Below the pieces are notes generated by a model. That model worked only from the letters and a program-made list of their open reading frames with translations. It ran no database searches and was not told the DNA's origin. Positions 32,751 through 41,491 of a stretch of DNA of 64,000 nt are shown piece by piece. Origin of the DNA: Paraburkholderia xenovorans LB400 (GTDB taxonomy: Bacteria; Pseudomonadota; Gammaproteobacteria; Burkholderiales; Burkholderiaceae); the NCBI RefSeq assembly GCF_000013645.1, contig NC_007952.1, forward strand, positions 744,001 through 808,000, read 5' to 3'. The position numbers and the translations under genes were made by a program. Within the stretch, counting starts at the first letter, position 1. Every line of letters begins with the position of its first letter.

Positions 32751-34272
32751 GAATCTCGGCGATCTGATCGACGCCGACGGCGATCCGTGCAAGCTTGCGG
32801 TGATCGCCCTTGGGGAACCGGATGAAACGGGTTGCGCGTGGCACGATACGCGTATGACCTACGGAGAACTCGACGCGCTGGCTGACGGCGTCGCGCGTGC
32901 ACTGGTGCGGCGCGGTCTGAAGGTCGGTGAGCGCGTTGCCATTCTTGCGGCGAATCGTGCTGAATATGTCGCGGCGCTGCTCGGCATCATGCGCGCGGGA
33001 ATGGTCGCCGTGCCCGTCAACTTCAGGTTTCCGCCCGCGCTCTCCACCTTTGTGATTCGCGATAGCGGTGCAAGGCTGGTGTTTTGCGACGCCGCGCGAC
33101 TTGCCGATTGCCCGGACGATCTGCCGACAGTCGTATTCGATTCGACGGGGGAAGACAGTTTCGCCTCTTTCGTCGAACGCGGCCCGTTCGAGACTTTCGT
33201 GCCTACGCCCGACACGCCGGCAATGTTTCTCTATACGTCCGGCTCGACTGGCAAGCCGAAGGGCGTAATGCTCTCGCACGGCAGCCATCTGTGGGTGGCG
33301 CGTACGCGAGCGCGCGCGCAGCCACCGGAGGCGCATCGCTTTCTGGTGGCCGCGCCCATGTATCACATGAACGCGCTGACGCTCGTGCTGATGTCGTTAT
33401 ACGGGCACGGTACGGTGGTACTGCTTCCGCAATTCACCGCGCGCATGTACATCACGGCGATCGAGCGTTATCGGGTTACGTGGCTCACCTCCGTGCCGCC
33501 CATGATCGCGATGATGCTGCGCGAAAAGGAACTGCTCGAGCGCACGGATCTTTCATCGGCGCGCTTCATCCGGATGGGCTCGGCGCCCGTCAGCGAGAGC
33601 TTGCTTGCGCAGATCGGCGAGGTACTGCCGAATGCGAAGCTCACTAACGTCTACGGCACGACCGAGGGCGGCCCGATCGTGTTCGGGCCACATCCGCAAG
33701 GGATCGAACCGCCGTTGCTGTCGGTCGGATATCCGCATCCCGAAGTCAGCGTCAAGTTGCTCGACGCACCGCCGACAGGTGTTGCAACCGGCGTGCTGGC
33801 CGTAAAAAGCCCCGCCGTCATGCTCGGTTACCACAACCGGCCGGACCTGCCGCTGCCGGTGACAGCAGACGGCTTCTATATAACGGGTGACGTATTTCAC
33901 CGCGACGAACAGGGCTTCTATGCGTTCGTCGGCCGTGCGGACGACATGTTCGTGTCGGGCGGCGAAAACATCTTTCCCGGTGAAGTCGAGCAGATGCTGG
34001 AGACGCACCCGGACATCGTCCAGGCTTGCGTGGTGCCGGTCGCCGACGACATCAAGGGAACCAAGCCGGTGGCGTTCGTGGTGCGGCGCGCGGGCGCGTC
34101 GCTAACGGAAGAGGAAGCCAAACAGTATGCGCTGACGCATGCGCCCGCCTACCAGCACCCGCGGCGCGTGTGGTTCGTCGACGCATTGCCGCTTGCGTCC
34201 ACGAACAAGATCGATCGCGCCGCATTAAAAGCCATAGCGCTCGCGTCGCTTCAGGATAGCGAGACCGCGTAA
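32737..34272 (+). CDS. Acyl-CoA synthetase (AMP-forming acid:CoA ligase)
   Basis: This 511-residue ANL-family ligase activates a carboxylic acid with ATP and CoA. P-loop-like motif TSGSTGKPKGVMLSH near residue 170; A5 motif NVYGTTEGG; A7 motif DGFYITGDVFHRDEQGFYAFVGRADDMFVSGGENIFP; and the catalytic Lys of the C-terminal domain in STNKIDRAALK. The acid is unknown; the adjoining UbiD decarboxylase and Rieske oxygenase suggest an aromatic carboxylate. ATG 32737 has CGGAG nine bases upstream. Confidence 0.9.
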   Translation: MPTPENLGDLIDADGDPCKLAVIALGEPDETGCAWHDTRMTYGELDALADGVARALVRRGLKVGERVAILAANRAEYVAALLGIMRAGMVAVPVNFRFPPALSTFVIRDSGARLVFCDAARLADCPDDLPTVVFDSTGEDSFASFVERGPFETFVPTPDTPAMFLYTSGSTGKPKGVMLSHGSHLWVARTRARAQPPEAHRFLVAAPMYHMNALTLVLMSLYGHGTVVLLPQFTARMYITAIERYRVTWLTSVPPMIAMMLREKELLERTDLSSARFIRMGSAPVSESLLAQIGEVLPNAKLTNVYGTTEGGPIVFGPHPQGIEPPLLSVGYPHPEVSVKLLDAPPTGVATGVLAVKSPAVMLGYHNRPDLPLPVTADGFYITGDVFHRDEQGFYAFVGRADDMFVSGGENIFPGEVEQMLETHPDIVQACVVPVADDIKGTKPVAFVVRRAGASLTEEEAKQYALTHAPAYQHPRRVWFVDALPLASTNKIDRAALKAIALASLQDSETA

Positions 34273-34310
34273 GTGAAACCGATACGACATTCAACATCAT
34301 GGAGTTCAGT

Positions 34311-35906
34311 ATGAACGAGAACTTTCGCGAGTTCCTGGAACGGCTGCGCGCGGCACAGCAACTGGTCGATATCCGGCAACCCGTCGATATCCGCCACGTG
34401 GGCACGCTCGTCGACCAGAGCGACAAGGCGCTGCTGTTTCATAACGTGATCGGCTACGACATGCCGCTGCTGTCGGGCATTATCCGCACGCAGGAGCGCG
34501 CGATGATGGCAATGGGTTGCGACAGCTACTCCGAAATCGAAAAGATGCTGGCGCATGGCATCCAGAACCCGATTCCGCCCAAATACGTCGCCACGTCCGC
34601 CACCAAAGAAGTGATCTACAAAGGCGACGATGTCGATCTGTTCCGCCTGCCCATTCCGATGTCTTCGATTTTCGACGGCGGGCCGATGATTACCGCGGGT
34701 ATCGTGATTTCGCGCGATCCGGAGTACGGCCTGAACAGCGGCATTTATCGCTTCATGGTCAAGGAAAAGGCGCTGAGCGGTATCGACATCGTGACGCCGA
34801 ACAATATGCGCATGTTCGCGCAGCGTGCCTACGAACAGGGACGTCCGTGCCCGATCTCCATTTCGATCGGCAACCACCCGATGGAAATCATGGGCGCGGG
34901 CTATCGCGCACCGATCGGCGTGGATGAAATGGCGATCGCGGGCGGCATTCGCGGCGTGCCGGTCGAACTGGCGCCTTGCGAGACTGTCGATCTGCCTTAT
35001 ATCGCCGACTCGGAAATCGTGATCGAAGCGGAAATCCTGCCGACGGGCTGGACGCAACCCGAAGGCCGTTTCGGTGAATTCACCGCATTGATGGGCGGGC
35101 TGCACTGGAATCCGGATGTGCGCATCAAGGCGATCATGCATCGGCGCGACGCGATGTATTACTCGCTGCACATGCCGTGGGAAAACACGTGGCTCGCGGC
35201 GCCGACGCGCTATCAGGCGATCCGCAGCGCGCTGCGCACGGCCGGCGTGCAGGTGAAGGACATCAACGTGACCTTGGGCGGCCGCGCATTCTGGCATGCG
35301 GTCATTTCGATCAGGAAGCAGGCGGGCGAGGGCAAGAACGCGCTGCTGGCGGCGCTGTCGGTGATGGATCTGAAGCATGTGGTGGTGGTCGATGACGACA
35401 TCGACGTGTTCAACGGCGAACAGGTGGAATGGGCGATCGCGACGCGCGTGCAGGGTGACCGCGACCTGATCGTGATTCCCGGCGCGCGTGCCAAGCCGCT
35501 CGACCCGAGCCTGCCGGTCATGCCGCCCGGCATGGTGCCGACGGGCGCCAAGGTCGGTGTGGACGCAACGATCTCGGAAGGCATTCCGCACGAACGCTAC
35601 GAGCGCATTTCGTATGCGTACGCAGATACGGCGAAGATCGCGGACTACGTCGACGGCAAGGCCGATACGGTGCATGTGTCGGAGCCGGAACAGGTGGAGG
35701 AGGCCGCCGCCGAAGCGCTCGCGCTCATCGGCGACACGCCGCTTTACTACACCGAACTCGCCGAACGGCTGTCGAAATACGACTTCCGCACGCTGGCTCG
35801 CGCGCTCGGCGAACTGCATGAACGCAAGCAGTTGTGGAAAACCGCGGAAGGCAAGCTGTGCGTGCGCGGGTCGCGCTTCGACGCCGTGCCGCCGACGCGG
35901 CGCTGA
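34311..35906 (+). CDS. UbiD-family prenyl-FMN-dependent decarboxylase with C-terminal extension
   Basis: A 531-residue UbiD-type (de)carboxylase. The acid-base E-R-E set is visible in TQPEGRFGEFTALMGG; the prFMN/metal-binding region lies around residues 150-240 (NSGIYRFMVKEK, SISIGNHP). UbiD proteins need prenylated FMN, and the flavin prenyltransferase UbiX is encoded at 37035. The last ~50 residues (PLYYTELAERLSKYDFRTLARALGELHERKQLW) look like a small winged-helix-type extension beyond the usual core. Family substrates range over hydroxybenzoates, furan and pyrrole acids, and phthaloyl- or isophthaloyl-CoA; the upstream CoA ligase keeps a CoA-ester substrate possible. ATG 34311 follows GGAG. 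Confidence 0.9.
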   Translation: MNENFREFLERLRAAQQLVDIRQPVDIRHVGTLVDQSDKALLFHNVIGYDMPLLSGIIRTQERAMMAMGCDSYSEIEKMLAHGIQNPIPPKYVATSATKEVIYKGDDVDLFRLPIPMSSIFDGGPMITAGIVISRDPEYGLNSGIYRFMVKEKALSGIDIVTPNNMRMFAQRAYEQGRPCPISISIGNHPMEIMGAGYRAPIGVDEMAIAGGIRGVPVELAPCETVDLPYIADSEIVIEAEILPTGWTQPEGRFGEFTALMGGLHWNPDVRIKAIMHRRDAMYYSLHMPWENTWLAAPTRYQAIRSALRTAGVQVKDINVTLGGRAFWHAVISIRKQAGEGKNALLAALSVMDLKHVVVVDDDIDVFNGEQVEWAIATRVQGDRDLIVIPGARAKPLDPSLPVMPPGMVPTGAKVGVDATISEGIPHERYERISYAYADTAKIADYVDGKADTVHVSEPEQVEEAAAEALALIGDTPLYYTELAERLSKYDFRTLARALGELHERKQLWKTAEGKLCVRGSRFDAVPPTRR

Positions 35907-35977
35907 TTGCCGCGATGCCGTTCAGTGCGCTGCGCGTCCCGGCAGCGCTCCATTCACCCCATTGATGAGCTGACCTG

Positions 35978-36982
35978 ATGCAACCTTACCTGCTTGCAAG
36001 GCGTGTGCTGTTTGCCGCCGTGATGTCCGTGCTCGCACTGTCCGCGCAGGCCGCGCCGCTGCGCATCGGCTACTGGACGAGCGGCGTGAGCCTCGGCCTC
36101 GGTGCCGTGCTGGAAACCGGCGACTTCCTGAAGAAAGCCGGCATCGACGACGCGCGTTTCGTGCACTTCGCCGAGGTCAACGCACCGGCGAGTGGACTCG
36201 CGGCCAATGTGATCGACGTGAGCTTCAGTGTGGCGGGCGCGAGCGCGTTCAGCATCGCGGCGACCGGCGTGCCGATCAAGATCTTCGGTGCAACGGCGCC
36301 GGCCGATGTCACATTTGTCACTCCGGCCGATTCGCAAATCCAGTCGATCGCGCAACTTCGCGGCAAGAAGATCGGCATGTCGCCGTCGGGAAGCTCGGTC
36401 GCGTTGATGACGGCCGCGGTGTTGAAAGCGAATTACGGCTTCAACGCTGGCGATTATTCGCTGGTGCCGGGCAACGAGGCGCGTCTCGCGCAGTTTCTCG
36501 TGCAGCACCAGGTCGACGCCGCTGCGCTGCGCTCCGTCACGGTCGCGCAATTGACGGAAGTGAAGACGCGGCGTCTCGGCACGCTGGTGGAAGAATGGCA
36601 CAAGCTGACGAAGTCCGATGCGATGCCTTATCTGGGCGTGGCTGCGGCGCGCACGGAATTGATCCAGCGCGATCCGCAATCCGTCGCGAAGCTGATTGTG
36701 GCGATTCACAATGCAATCGCCTGGGGCAACGCGCATCCGGACCAGGTCGCGGCGATCCTGCAGAAAGTCGCGAATCTGCCCGCAAGCGACGCGCAGATCT
36801 ATGCCGCGCATTGGGCCGAGCTGAACAGCATTTCCTTCGAACCAGTCGATATCGACACGCTCAAGCGCGAGCAGCAGATCTTTGCGGCGAGCGGCTCGAT
36901 CAAAGGCACGCTTCCGCCCGATGTATTCGTCACCGGGCCGTACGAAACGGCAAAGAAGATCATGGCGGGTCAAAAGCCATGA
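35978..36982 (+). CDS. ABC importer substrate-binding protein, first paralogue
   Basis: A 334-residue periplasmic binding protein of the nitrate/sulfonate/taurine (SsuA/TauA, NMT1-like) class. Signal peptide up to SAQA near residue 25; mature start APLRIGYWTSGVSLGLGAVLE; LRGKKIGMSPSGSSVALM is the usual first-lobe motif. It is not adjacent to the ATPase and permease (28680-30279), but no other importer is present, so it should feed them. It aligns throughout with the protein at 38639. Confidence 0.88.
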   Translation: MQPYLLARRVLFAAVMSVLALSAQAAPLRIGYWTSGVSLGLGAVLETGDFLKKAGIDDARFVHFAEVNAPASGLAANVIDVSFSVAGASAFSIAATGVPIKIFGATAPADVTFVTPADSQIQSIAQLRGKKIGMSPSGSSVALMTAAVLKANYGFNAGDYSLVPGNEARLAQFLVQHQVDAAALRSVTVAQLTEVKTRRLGTLVEEWHKLTKSDAMPYLGVAAARTELIQRDPQSVAKLIVAIHNAIAWGNAHPDQVAAILQKVANLPASDAQIYAAHWAELNSISFEPVDIDTLKREQQIFAASGSIKGTLPPDVFVTGPYETAKKIMAGQKP

Positions 36983-37034
36983 GGACGCGTTTGCGCGGGC
37001 AATGGCGGCATCGGGCGGAGAAAGGAGACGTTGT

Positions 37035-37622
37035 ATGAGATCTCAATCCTCGGCACGGCGCCGCATCGTGGTCGGTATCAGCGGGGCTTCGGGCGCGATC
37101 TACGGTGTGCGTTTGCTTCGTCTGCTACGTGAGCTGGAGATCGAATCGCACCTGGTTGTCAGCCGTTCGGCGCAGGTGACGCTTGCGCAGGAGTTGCAGA
37201 TGCGGATCGCCGATCTGCAGGCGCTCGCGGACGTCAACTATCCGAACACCGATATCGGTGCGGCGATTTCGAGCGGCTCGTTTCGCGTCGACGGCATGAT
37301 CGTTGCGCCGTGCTCGATCAAGACGCTGTCGGAAGTGGCGACCGGCTGTACCAGTTCGCTGCTTTCGCGAGCGGCGGACGTGATGCTCAAAGAACGTCGC
37401 CGTCTCGTGCTGATGGTGCGCGAAACGCCGTTGCATGCGGGTCATATCCGCAGTCTCGCGGCCGTCACGGACGCCGGTGCGATTGTCTATCCGCCAGTGC
37501 CGGCGTTCTACGCGATGCCGGAAACGCTCGAGCAGATGGTCGATCATACGCTCGGGCGCGTGCTTGACCTGTTCGATATCGAATCGCGAACCGTACGCCG
37601 ATGGAGCGGCACTGCTGGCTGA
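37035..37622 (+). CDS. ubiX: UbiX-family flavin prenyltransferase
   Basis: A 195-residue UbiX/Pad1-type flavoprotein that makes prenylated FMN from FMN and dimethylallyl phosphate. FMN-binding motif GISGASGAIYGVRLL at the N-terminus; APCSIKTLSEVATG and the C-terminal VYPPVPAFYAMPETLEQMVDHT segment are complete. It is separated from the UbiD gene only by the binding-protein gene, so it probably supplies the cofactor for this local decarboxylase and need not be the housekeeping ubiquinone copy. ATG 37035 has AAAGGAG seven bases upstream. Confidence 0.93.
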   Translation: MRSQSSARRRIVVGISGASGAIYGVRLLRLLRELEIESHLVVSRSAQVTLAQELQMRIADLQALADVNYPNTDIGAAISSGSFRVDGMIVAPCSIKTLSEVATGCTSSLLSRAADVMLKERRRLVLMVRETPLHAGHIRSLAAVTDAGAIVYPPVPAFYAMPETLEQMVDHTLGRVLDLFDIESRTVRRWSGTAG

Positions 37623-37767
37623 TAGATGGTGCAACAGGGTGCGCTTTATTGTGTTCAGTTTACTTCCCTATATGCATCTCCTAGAATGACTTGAGGTTGG
37701 TGAGGTGCCTACAGAGCGACGTAAGCATAATACATAGCCATTCCTGGATAGACCGTACGGGGGCAAG

Positions 37768-38496
37768 ATGGAAGGAAAAGTAATTTCTGGGGGCAAGGCC
37801 GCGGCCGAGGGCAAGTTGCTGGGTGAGTCGACTTATCTGGCCATGCGGCAGGCGATACTCTCCTGCTCGCTGAAACCGGGCAGCATGCTGACCGAGGCCG
37901 CGTTGATGGAGCAATACGGCGTCGGCAAGTCGACGTGCCGGCTGGCCCTCGCGCGTCTCACGCACGAAGGGCTGGTGCGTTCGGTGCCACGACACGGCTA
38001 CGTCGTCGTACCGGTGACGCTGAAAGATGTCGAGGAGGTGTTCGCGCTGCGGCTGATTCTCGAACCCGAGGCCGCGCGGCTCGCGGCCGGCAAGGTGGAT
38101 GCGAAGGCGCTGATGCGGATCGATCGCGCCGCGCGCGGCAATACAGCGTCGAAGAATCACGGCAACCGGATCGGATTTTTTCTCGATGCGAACCGGGAGT
38201 TTCATCTGGTGATCGCAATGGCGTCGGGCAACGAACGTCTGGTGCGCAGCATCTCGGTGCTGTTCGACGAAATGGCCCGGCTGGTGGCGCTCGGTTTCAG
38301 CGACGAAGACGACAGCCCGGAAATCGCCGACGATCACCGCCAGCTGGTGGAGGTGCTGTCGGCAGGGGACGGCAAGTCGGGCGCGCGCATTACGCGCCGG
38401 CACATCGAGAAGTTTCGCGACATGACAATGGAACGTGTGCTGCGCAGCATGAAGCAGGACTTCGAGCACGCGCCGCTGGTCGCGATCGGCAAGTAA
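37768..38496 (+). CDS. GntR-family regulator (FCD type), second paralogue
   Basis: A 242-residue GntR regulator with winged helix LTEAALMEQYGVGKSTCRLALARLTHEG and a C-terminal FCD-type helical domain (FHLVIAMASGNERLVRSI). It is clearly related to the regulator at 27940: the two align end to end and share LKDVEEVFALRL and EKFRDMTMERV/ATFRDMTMEKV. It stands between ubiX and the second binding-protein gene, preceded by a 145-bp low-GC gap. It probably controls the downstream oxygenase part of the locus (inference). Confidence 0.9.
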   Translation: MEGKVISGGKAAAEGKLLGESTYLAMRQAILSCSLKPGSMLTEAALMEQYGVGKSTCRLALARLTHEGLVRSVPRHGYVVVPVTLKDVEEVFALRLILEPEAARLAAGKVDAKALMRIDRAARGNTASKNHGNRIGFFLDANREFHLVIAMASGNERLVRSISVLFDEMARLVALGFSDEDDSPEIADDHRQLVEVLSAGDGKSGARITRRHIEKFRDMTMERVLRSMKQDFEHAPLVAIGK

Positions 38497-38505
38497 TATG
38501 GAAGG

Positions 38506-38528
38506 TTCCGCCTTTGTTTCAGGCGGAA
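38506..38528 (+). terminator. Stem-loop after the second GntR gene
   Basis: A perfect 8-bp stem, TTCCGCCT / AGGCGGAA, with a 7-base loop starts 9 bp after the GntR stop. There is no T tract, so it may be a weak terminator or a 3' stabiliser separating the regulator from the binding-protein gene. Confidence 0.5.
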
Positions 38529-38638
38529 TCTCTCGATGAATGGTTGCACCGTGCTTTATGTTTTGATAAGGACATTTAGTAATCCTTCAAAGACGACGCT
38601 GGGAAGACCGGCTGCGTCGCTACTTCAGGCAAAGCACC

Positions 38639-39634
38639 ATGAAATCATTTCGTTCCGTTCTAAAGGCAGCATGCACACTCGTAATAGCCGGCGCGTGCCT
38701 TACCAGTGCGTATGCGGCGCCGCTGCGCGTGGGCTACTGGACCAGCGGCACCAGTCTCGGTTTCGGTGCCGTGCTCGAAGCGCAGAAGTTCTTTGAGAAA
38801 CAGGGCCTGCAGGTGCAGTTCCTTCATTTTCCGGACGTGAACGGACCGACTACCGCGCTGGCTTCGAACGCGATCGATCTGGCATTCGGCACGAGCCTCG
38901 CGGGAGCATTCAGCCTGAGCCAGCAGGGTGTGCCGGTGAGAATGGTGGCCGCTACGCAGATTGTCGATGCGGAAATCGTCGTGCTCGCGGATTCGCCGAT
39001 CCATTCTGCGGGGGAACTGCGCGGCAAGAAGGTCGGCATGTCGCCCATCGGCAGTGCGACCACTGGCGTCGGCACGGCGGTGCTCGACGGCAATTACGGG
39101 CTCAAGCTTGCCGACTATCGCCTGGTTGCGGGCGACGAGCCGCGTCTTGCGCAGTTCCTCGTTCAGAAGAACGTCGATGCCGCCGTCATGCGTCCCACCA
39201 CGGTGGCGCAGGTGCCGGACAGTGCGCAGAAAGTGCGCGTCATCACGACTTTGTCAGATCAATGGAAACAGATGACGAAAGCGAACACACCGCCCTATAT
39301 CGGTGTCGCCGTGATGCGCAGCGAGTGGCTCAAGGACAACCCGGCAGATGCGGCGAAGGTGCTCGCGGCGATGCGCCAGGCGCTGGCCTTCGGCGCGGCC
39401 AATCCCGACGCTGTCGTGGCGATACTCAAGAAGGCCGGCAACATGAGCGACGAGGGCGCGCGTTTTTACGGCGACCACTGGACGACCATGAATACGGTCT
39501 CGTTCAAATCGGGCGACATCGACACACTGAAACGCACATTCGAAGTTTTCAAGGCCGCCGGCACGCTGAAGGGCGAGCTTCCCGCGGATCTCTTCTATCA
39601 GAAGCCCTATCTCGACTCGGAAGCAGTCAAATGA
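38639..39634 (+). CDS. ABC importer substrate-binding protein, second paralogue
   Basis: A 331-residue periplasmic binding protein. Signal peptide MKSFRSVLKAACTLVIAGAC ending SAYA, mature start APLRVGYWTSGTSLGFGAVLE, and LRGKKVGMSPIGSATTGVG. It is paralogous to the protein at 35978 (GYWTSG-SLG-GAVLE shared) and heads the block with the two-subunit Rieske oxygenase. No second ATPase or permease exists nearby, so it probably shares the importer at 28680-30279 and widens its substrate range. Confidence 0.88.
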   Translation: MKSFRSVLKAACTLVIAGACLTSAYAAPLRVGYWTSGTSLGFGAVLEAQKFFEKQGLQVQFLHFPDVNGPTTALASNAIDLAFGTSLAGAFSLSQQGVPVRMVAATQIVDAEIVVLADSPIHSAGELRGKKVGMSPIGSATTGVGTAVLDGNYGLKLADYRLVAGDEPRLAQFLVQKNVDAAVMRPTTVAQVPDSAQKVRVITTLSDQWKQMTKANTPPYIGVAVMRSEWLKDNPADAAKVLAAMRQALAFGAANPDAVVAILKKAGNMSDEGARFYGDHWTTMNTVSFKSGDIDTLKRTFEVFKAAGTLKGELPADLFYQKPYLDSEAVK

Positions 39635-39707
39635 GCGGGTATCGGGAGTGGGCCAGTTGCCACAGCCGCCGCCGTGGAGCACGGGCCTTCATCAACGGAG
39701 CAGCAAT

Positions 39708-40982
39708 ATGACGGAAAAGTGCGACGGTACGGTCGCGACCATTGGATTTTCGGCCAGCCGGATTCGTTGGCCGGAAGAGGGCATTACGCGCGTGCCGCTA
39801 CGTGTGTTCTCCGATGCCGCAACCTACGAGCGCGAGCAGGATGCCGTGTTTCGTGGGCCCACATGGAGTTTCCTCTGCCTCGACATCGAGATTCCAAACC
39901 CGGGTGACTACATCACGACCAAGGTCGGCCATACGTCGGTCATTGTCGTGCGCCAACAGGACGGCACCATTGGTGCGCTCGTGAACAAGTGTGTGCATAA
40001 GGGCTCGGTGCTTTGCTACGAAGCGCAGGGGCACCGCAAGCGTCCGAACTTCGTTTGCCCTTATCACAACTGGGTTTACAACTTCGACGGCGAACTGACG
40101 AGCGTCGCATTCGAGAAGGGTGTGCAGGGCAAAGGCGGCATGCCCGAAGATTTCGACAAATCAAAGTTCCGTCTGACGAAGCTGCGCGTGGAGACCATCC
40201 GCGGCCTCGTGTTCGGTTCGTTTTCCGAAGAAGCCCCTGCACTGAAGGACTATCTCGGACCGACAATGGTGCGGCACATGGAGCGCACGCTATATGGGCG
40301 GGTAAAGATACTGGGCCGCTATAGTCAGGTGATGCACAACAACTGGAAACTCTACGTCGAGAATAGCCGCGACAACTATCACCCGAGCCTGTTGCATGCG
40401 TTCTTCTCGACCTTCAAGATCAACCGGCTGTCGGCGGAAGGCGGTACGTTGCAGGATGAAGACAGCCGGCATCACATCACCTTTACGAAGCGCTATACCG
40501 ACGTCGGCGATCAGGCCTACGACTCCGGCGTGATTCGTGCAATGCGCGACGATTTCGGCCTGAAGGATCCTTCGCTGATCGATCAGTGGATGGAGTATCC
40601 CGATCAGATCACCAATGCGATCCAGAGCATTTTTCCGGGCTTCGTGCTGCATCAGATCATGAATTCGATCGGCGTGCGGCAGGTGGTGCCCCTCGGCGTG
40701 GATCGATGCGAACTGATCTGGACCGTGCTCGGCTTCGAGGAAGACACACCGGAGCAAACGCTCATCCGGCGCAAGCAGAGCAATCTCGTTGGGCCCGCGG
40801 GTTTTGTGTCGATGGAAGACGGCACGATTGGCGCGTTCGTCGAAAAGGGTATTCGCGGCGATCTCGACGACGCCGCCGTGATCGAGATGGGCGGCAAGGG
40901 CACCGGCCCGATGGCGACCCGCGCGACCGAAACCTCGGTACGCGGCTTCTGGAAATTCTATAGAGAACTGATGGATGTCTAG
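39708..40982 (+). CDS. Rieske ring-hydroxylating oxygenase, large (alpha) subunit
   Basis: A 424-residue alpha subunit. Rieske ligands Cys95-x-His97 (CVHKG) and Cys117-x2-His120 (CPYHNW). The mononuclear iron site is seen in NWKLYVENSRDNYHPSLLHAFF, giving two His, with the bridging Asp in RDNYH. It belongs with the salicylate 5-hydroxylase/anthranilate/terephthalate dioxygenase group, which acts on aromatic carboxylates and normally has a small subunit, as found next. It overlaps that gene by 8 bp. The dedicated reductase and ferredoxin usually encoded alongside are missing here. Confidence 0.92.
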   Translation: MTEKCDGTVATIGFSASRIRWPEEGITRVPLRVFSDAATYEREQDAVFRGPTWSFLCLDIEIPNPGDYITTKVGHTSVIVVRQQDGTIGALVNKCVHKGSVLCYEAQGHRKRPNFVCPYHNWVYNFDGELTSVAFEKGVQGKGGMPEDFDKSKFRLTKLRVETIRGLVFGSFSEEAPALKDYLGPTMVRHMERTLYGRVKILGRYSQVMHNNWKLYVENSRDNYHPSLLHAFFSTFKINRLSAEGGTLQDEDSRHHITFTKRYTDVGDQAYDSGVIRAMRDDFGLKDPSLIDQWMEYPDQITNAIQSIFPGFVLHQIMNSIGVRQVVPLGVDRCELIWTVLGFEEDTPEQTLIRRKQSNLVGPAGFVSMEDGTIGAFVEKGIRGDLDDAAVIEMGGKGTGPMATRATETSVRGFWKFYRELMDV

Positions 40983-41478
40983 CACGACGCGCTACCCTGA
41001 CCTGGAAGTCAGCACCCAGACGGGCGCGAGTATCGCGCGCCTGATGGCCCACTATTGCAGTTCGATCGACAATGGCGACTTCGACCGCTGGCCGGAGTTC
41101 TTCACCGAAGATTGCACTTACCGCATTCTCACTCGCACCGATTTCGAAGCGGGCCGCGATTTCGGCATCTGGTTCTGCAACACGCGCGGCATGCTGCTGG
41201 ATCGCGTCAGTTCGATCCAGTCGGTCAATGTGTTCGAGCCGCATGTCTACCGTCATGTACTTGGGCCGACCGAAGTCGTTAGCGTCGAAGACGGGCTGAT
41301 TGGTTGCGAAACCAGCTACATGGTCGTGCGAACGGGCTATGAAGGCGGCATGGTCGTGTTCAGCGTCGGACGCTATATCGATCAGATCGTTGTCGAAGGC
41401 GGCCGCGCGTTGCTGCGTGAGCGCACGGTCGTCACGGATTCGTGCCGCTACGACACGCTCGTTGCGCTCCCCCTGTAA
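40975..41478 (+). CDS. Rieske ring-hydroxylating oxygenase, small (beta) subunit
   Basis: A 167-residue beta subunit of the cone-shaped NTF2-like fold, recognised from MAHYCSSIDNGDFDRWPEFFTEDCTYRI and the late ERTVVTDSCRYDTLVALPL. It builds the alpha3beta3 oxygenase with the preceding subunit and has a structural role in most systems. The start lies inside the alpha gene (8-bp overlap), pointing to coupled translation. Confidence 0.92.
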   Translation: MSSTTRYPDLEVSTQTGASIARLMAHYCSSIDNGDFDRWPEFFTEDCTYRILTRTDFEAGRDFGIWFCNTRGMLLDRVSSIQSVNVFEPHVYRHVLGPTEVVSVEDGLIGCETSYMVVRTGYEGGMVVFSVGRYIDQIVVEGGRALLRERTVVTDSCRYDTLVALPL

Positions 41479-41491
41479 GGATGCTGCCCGG

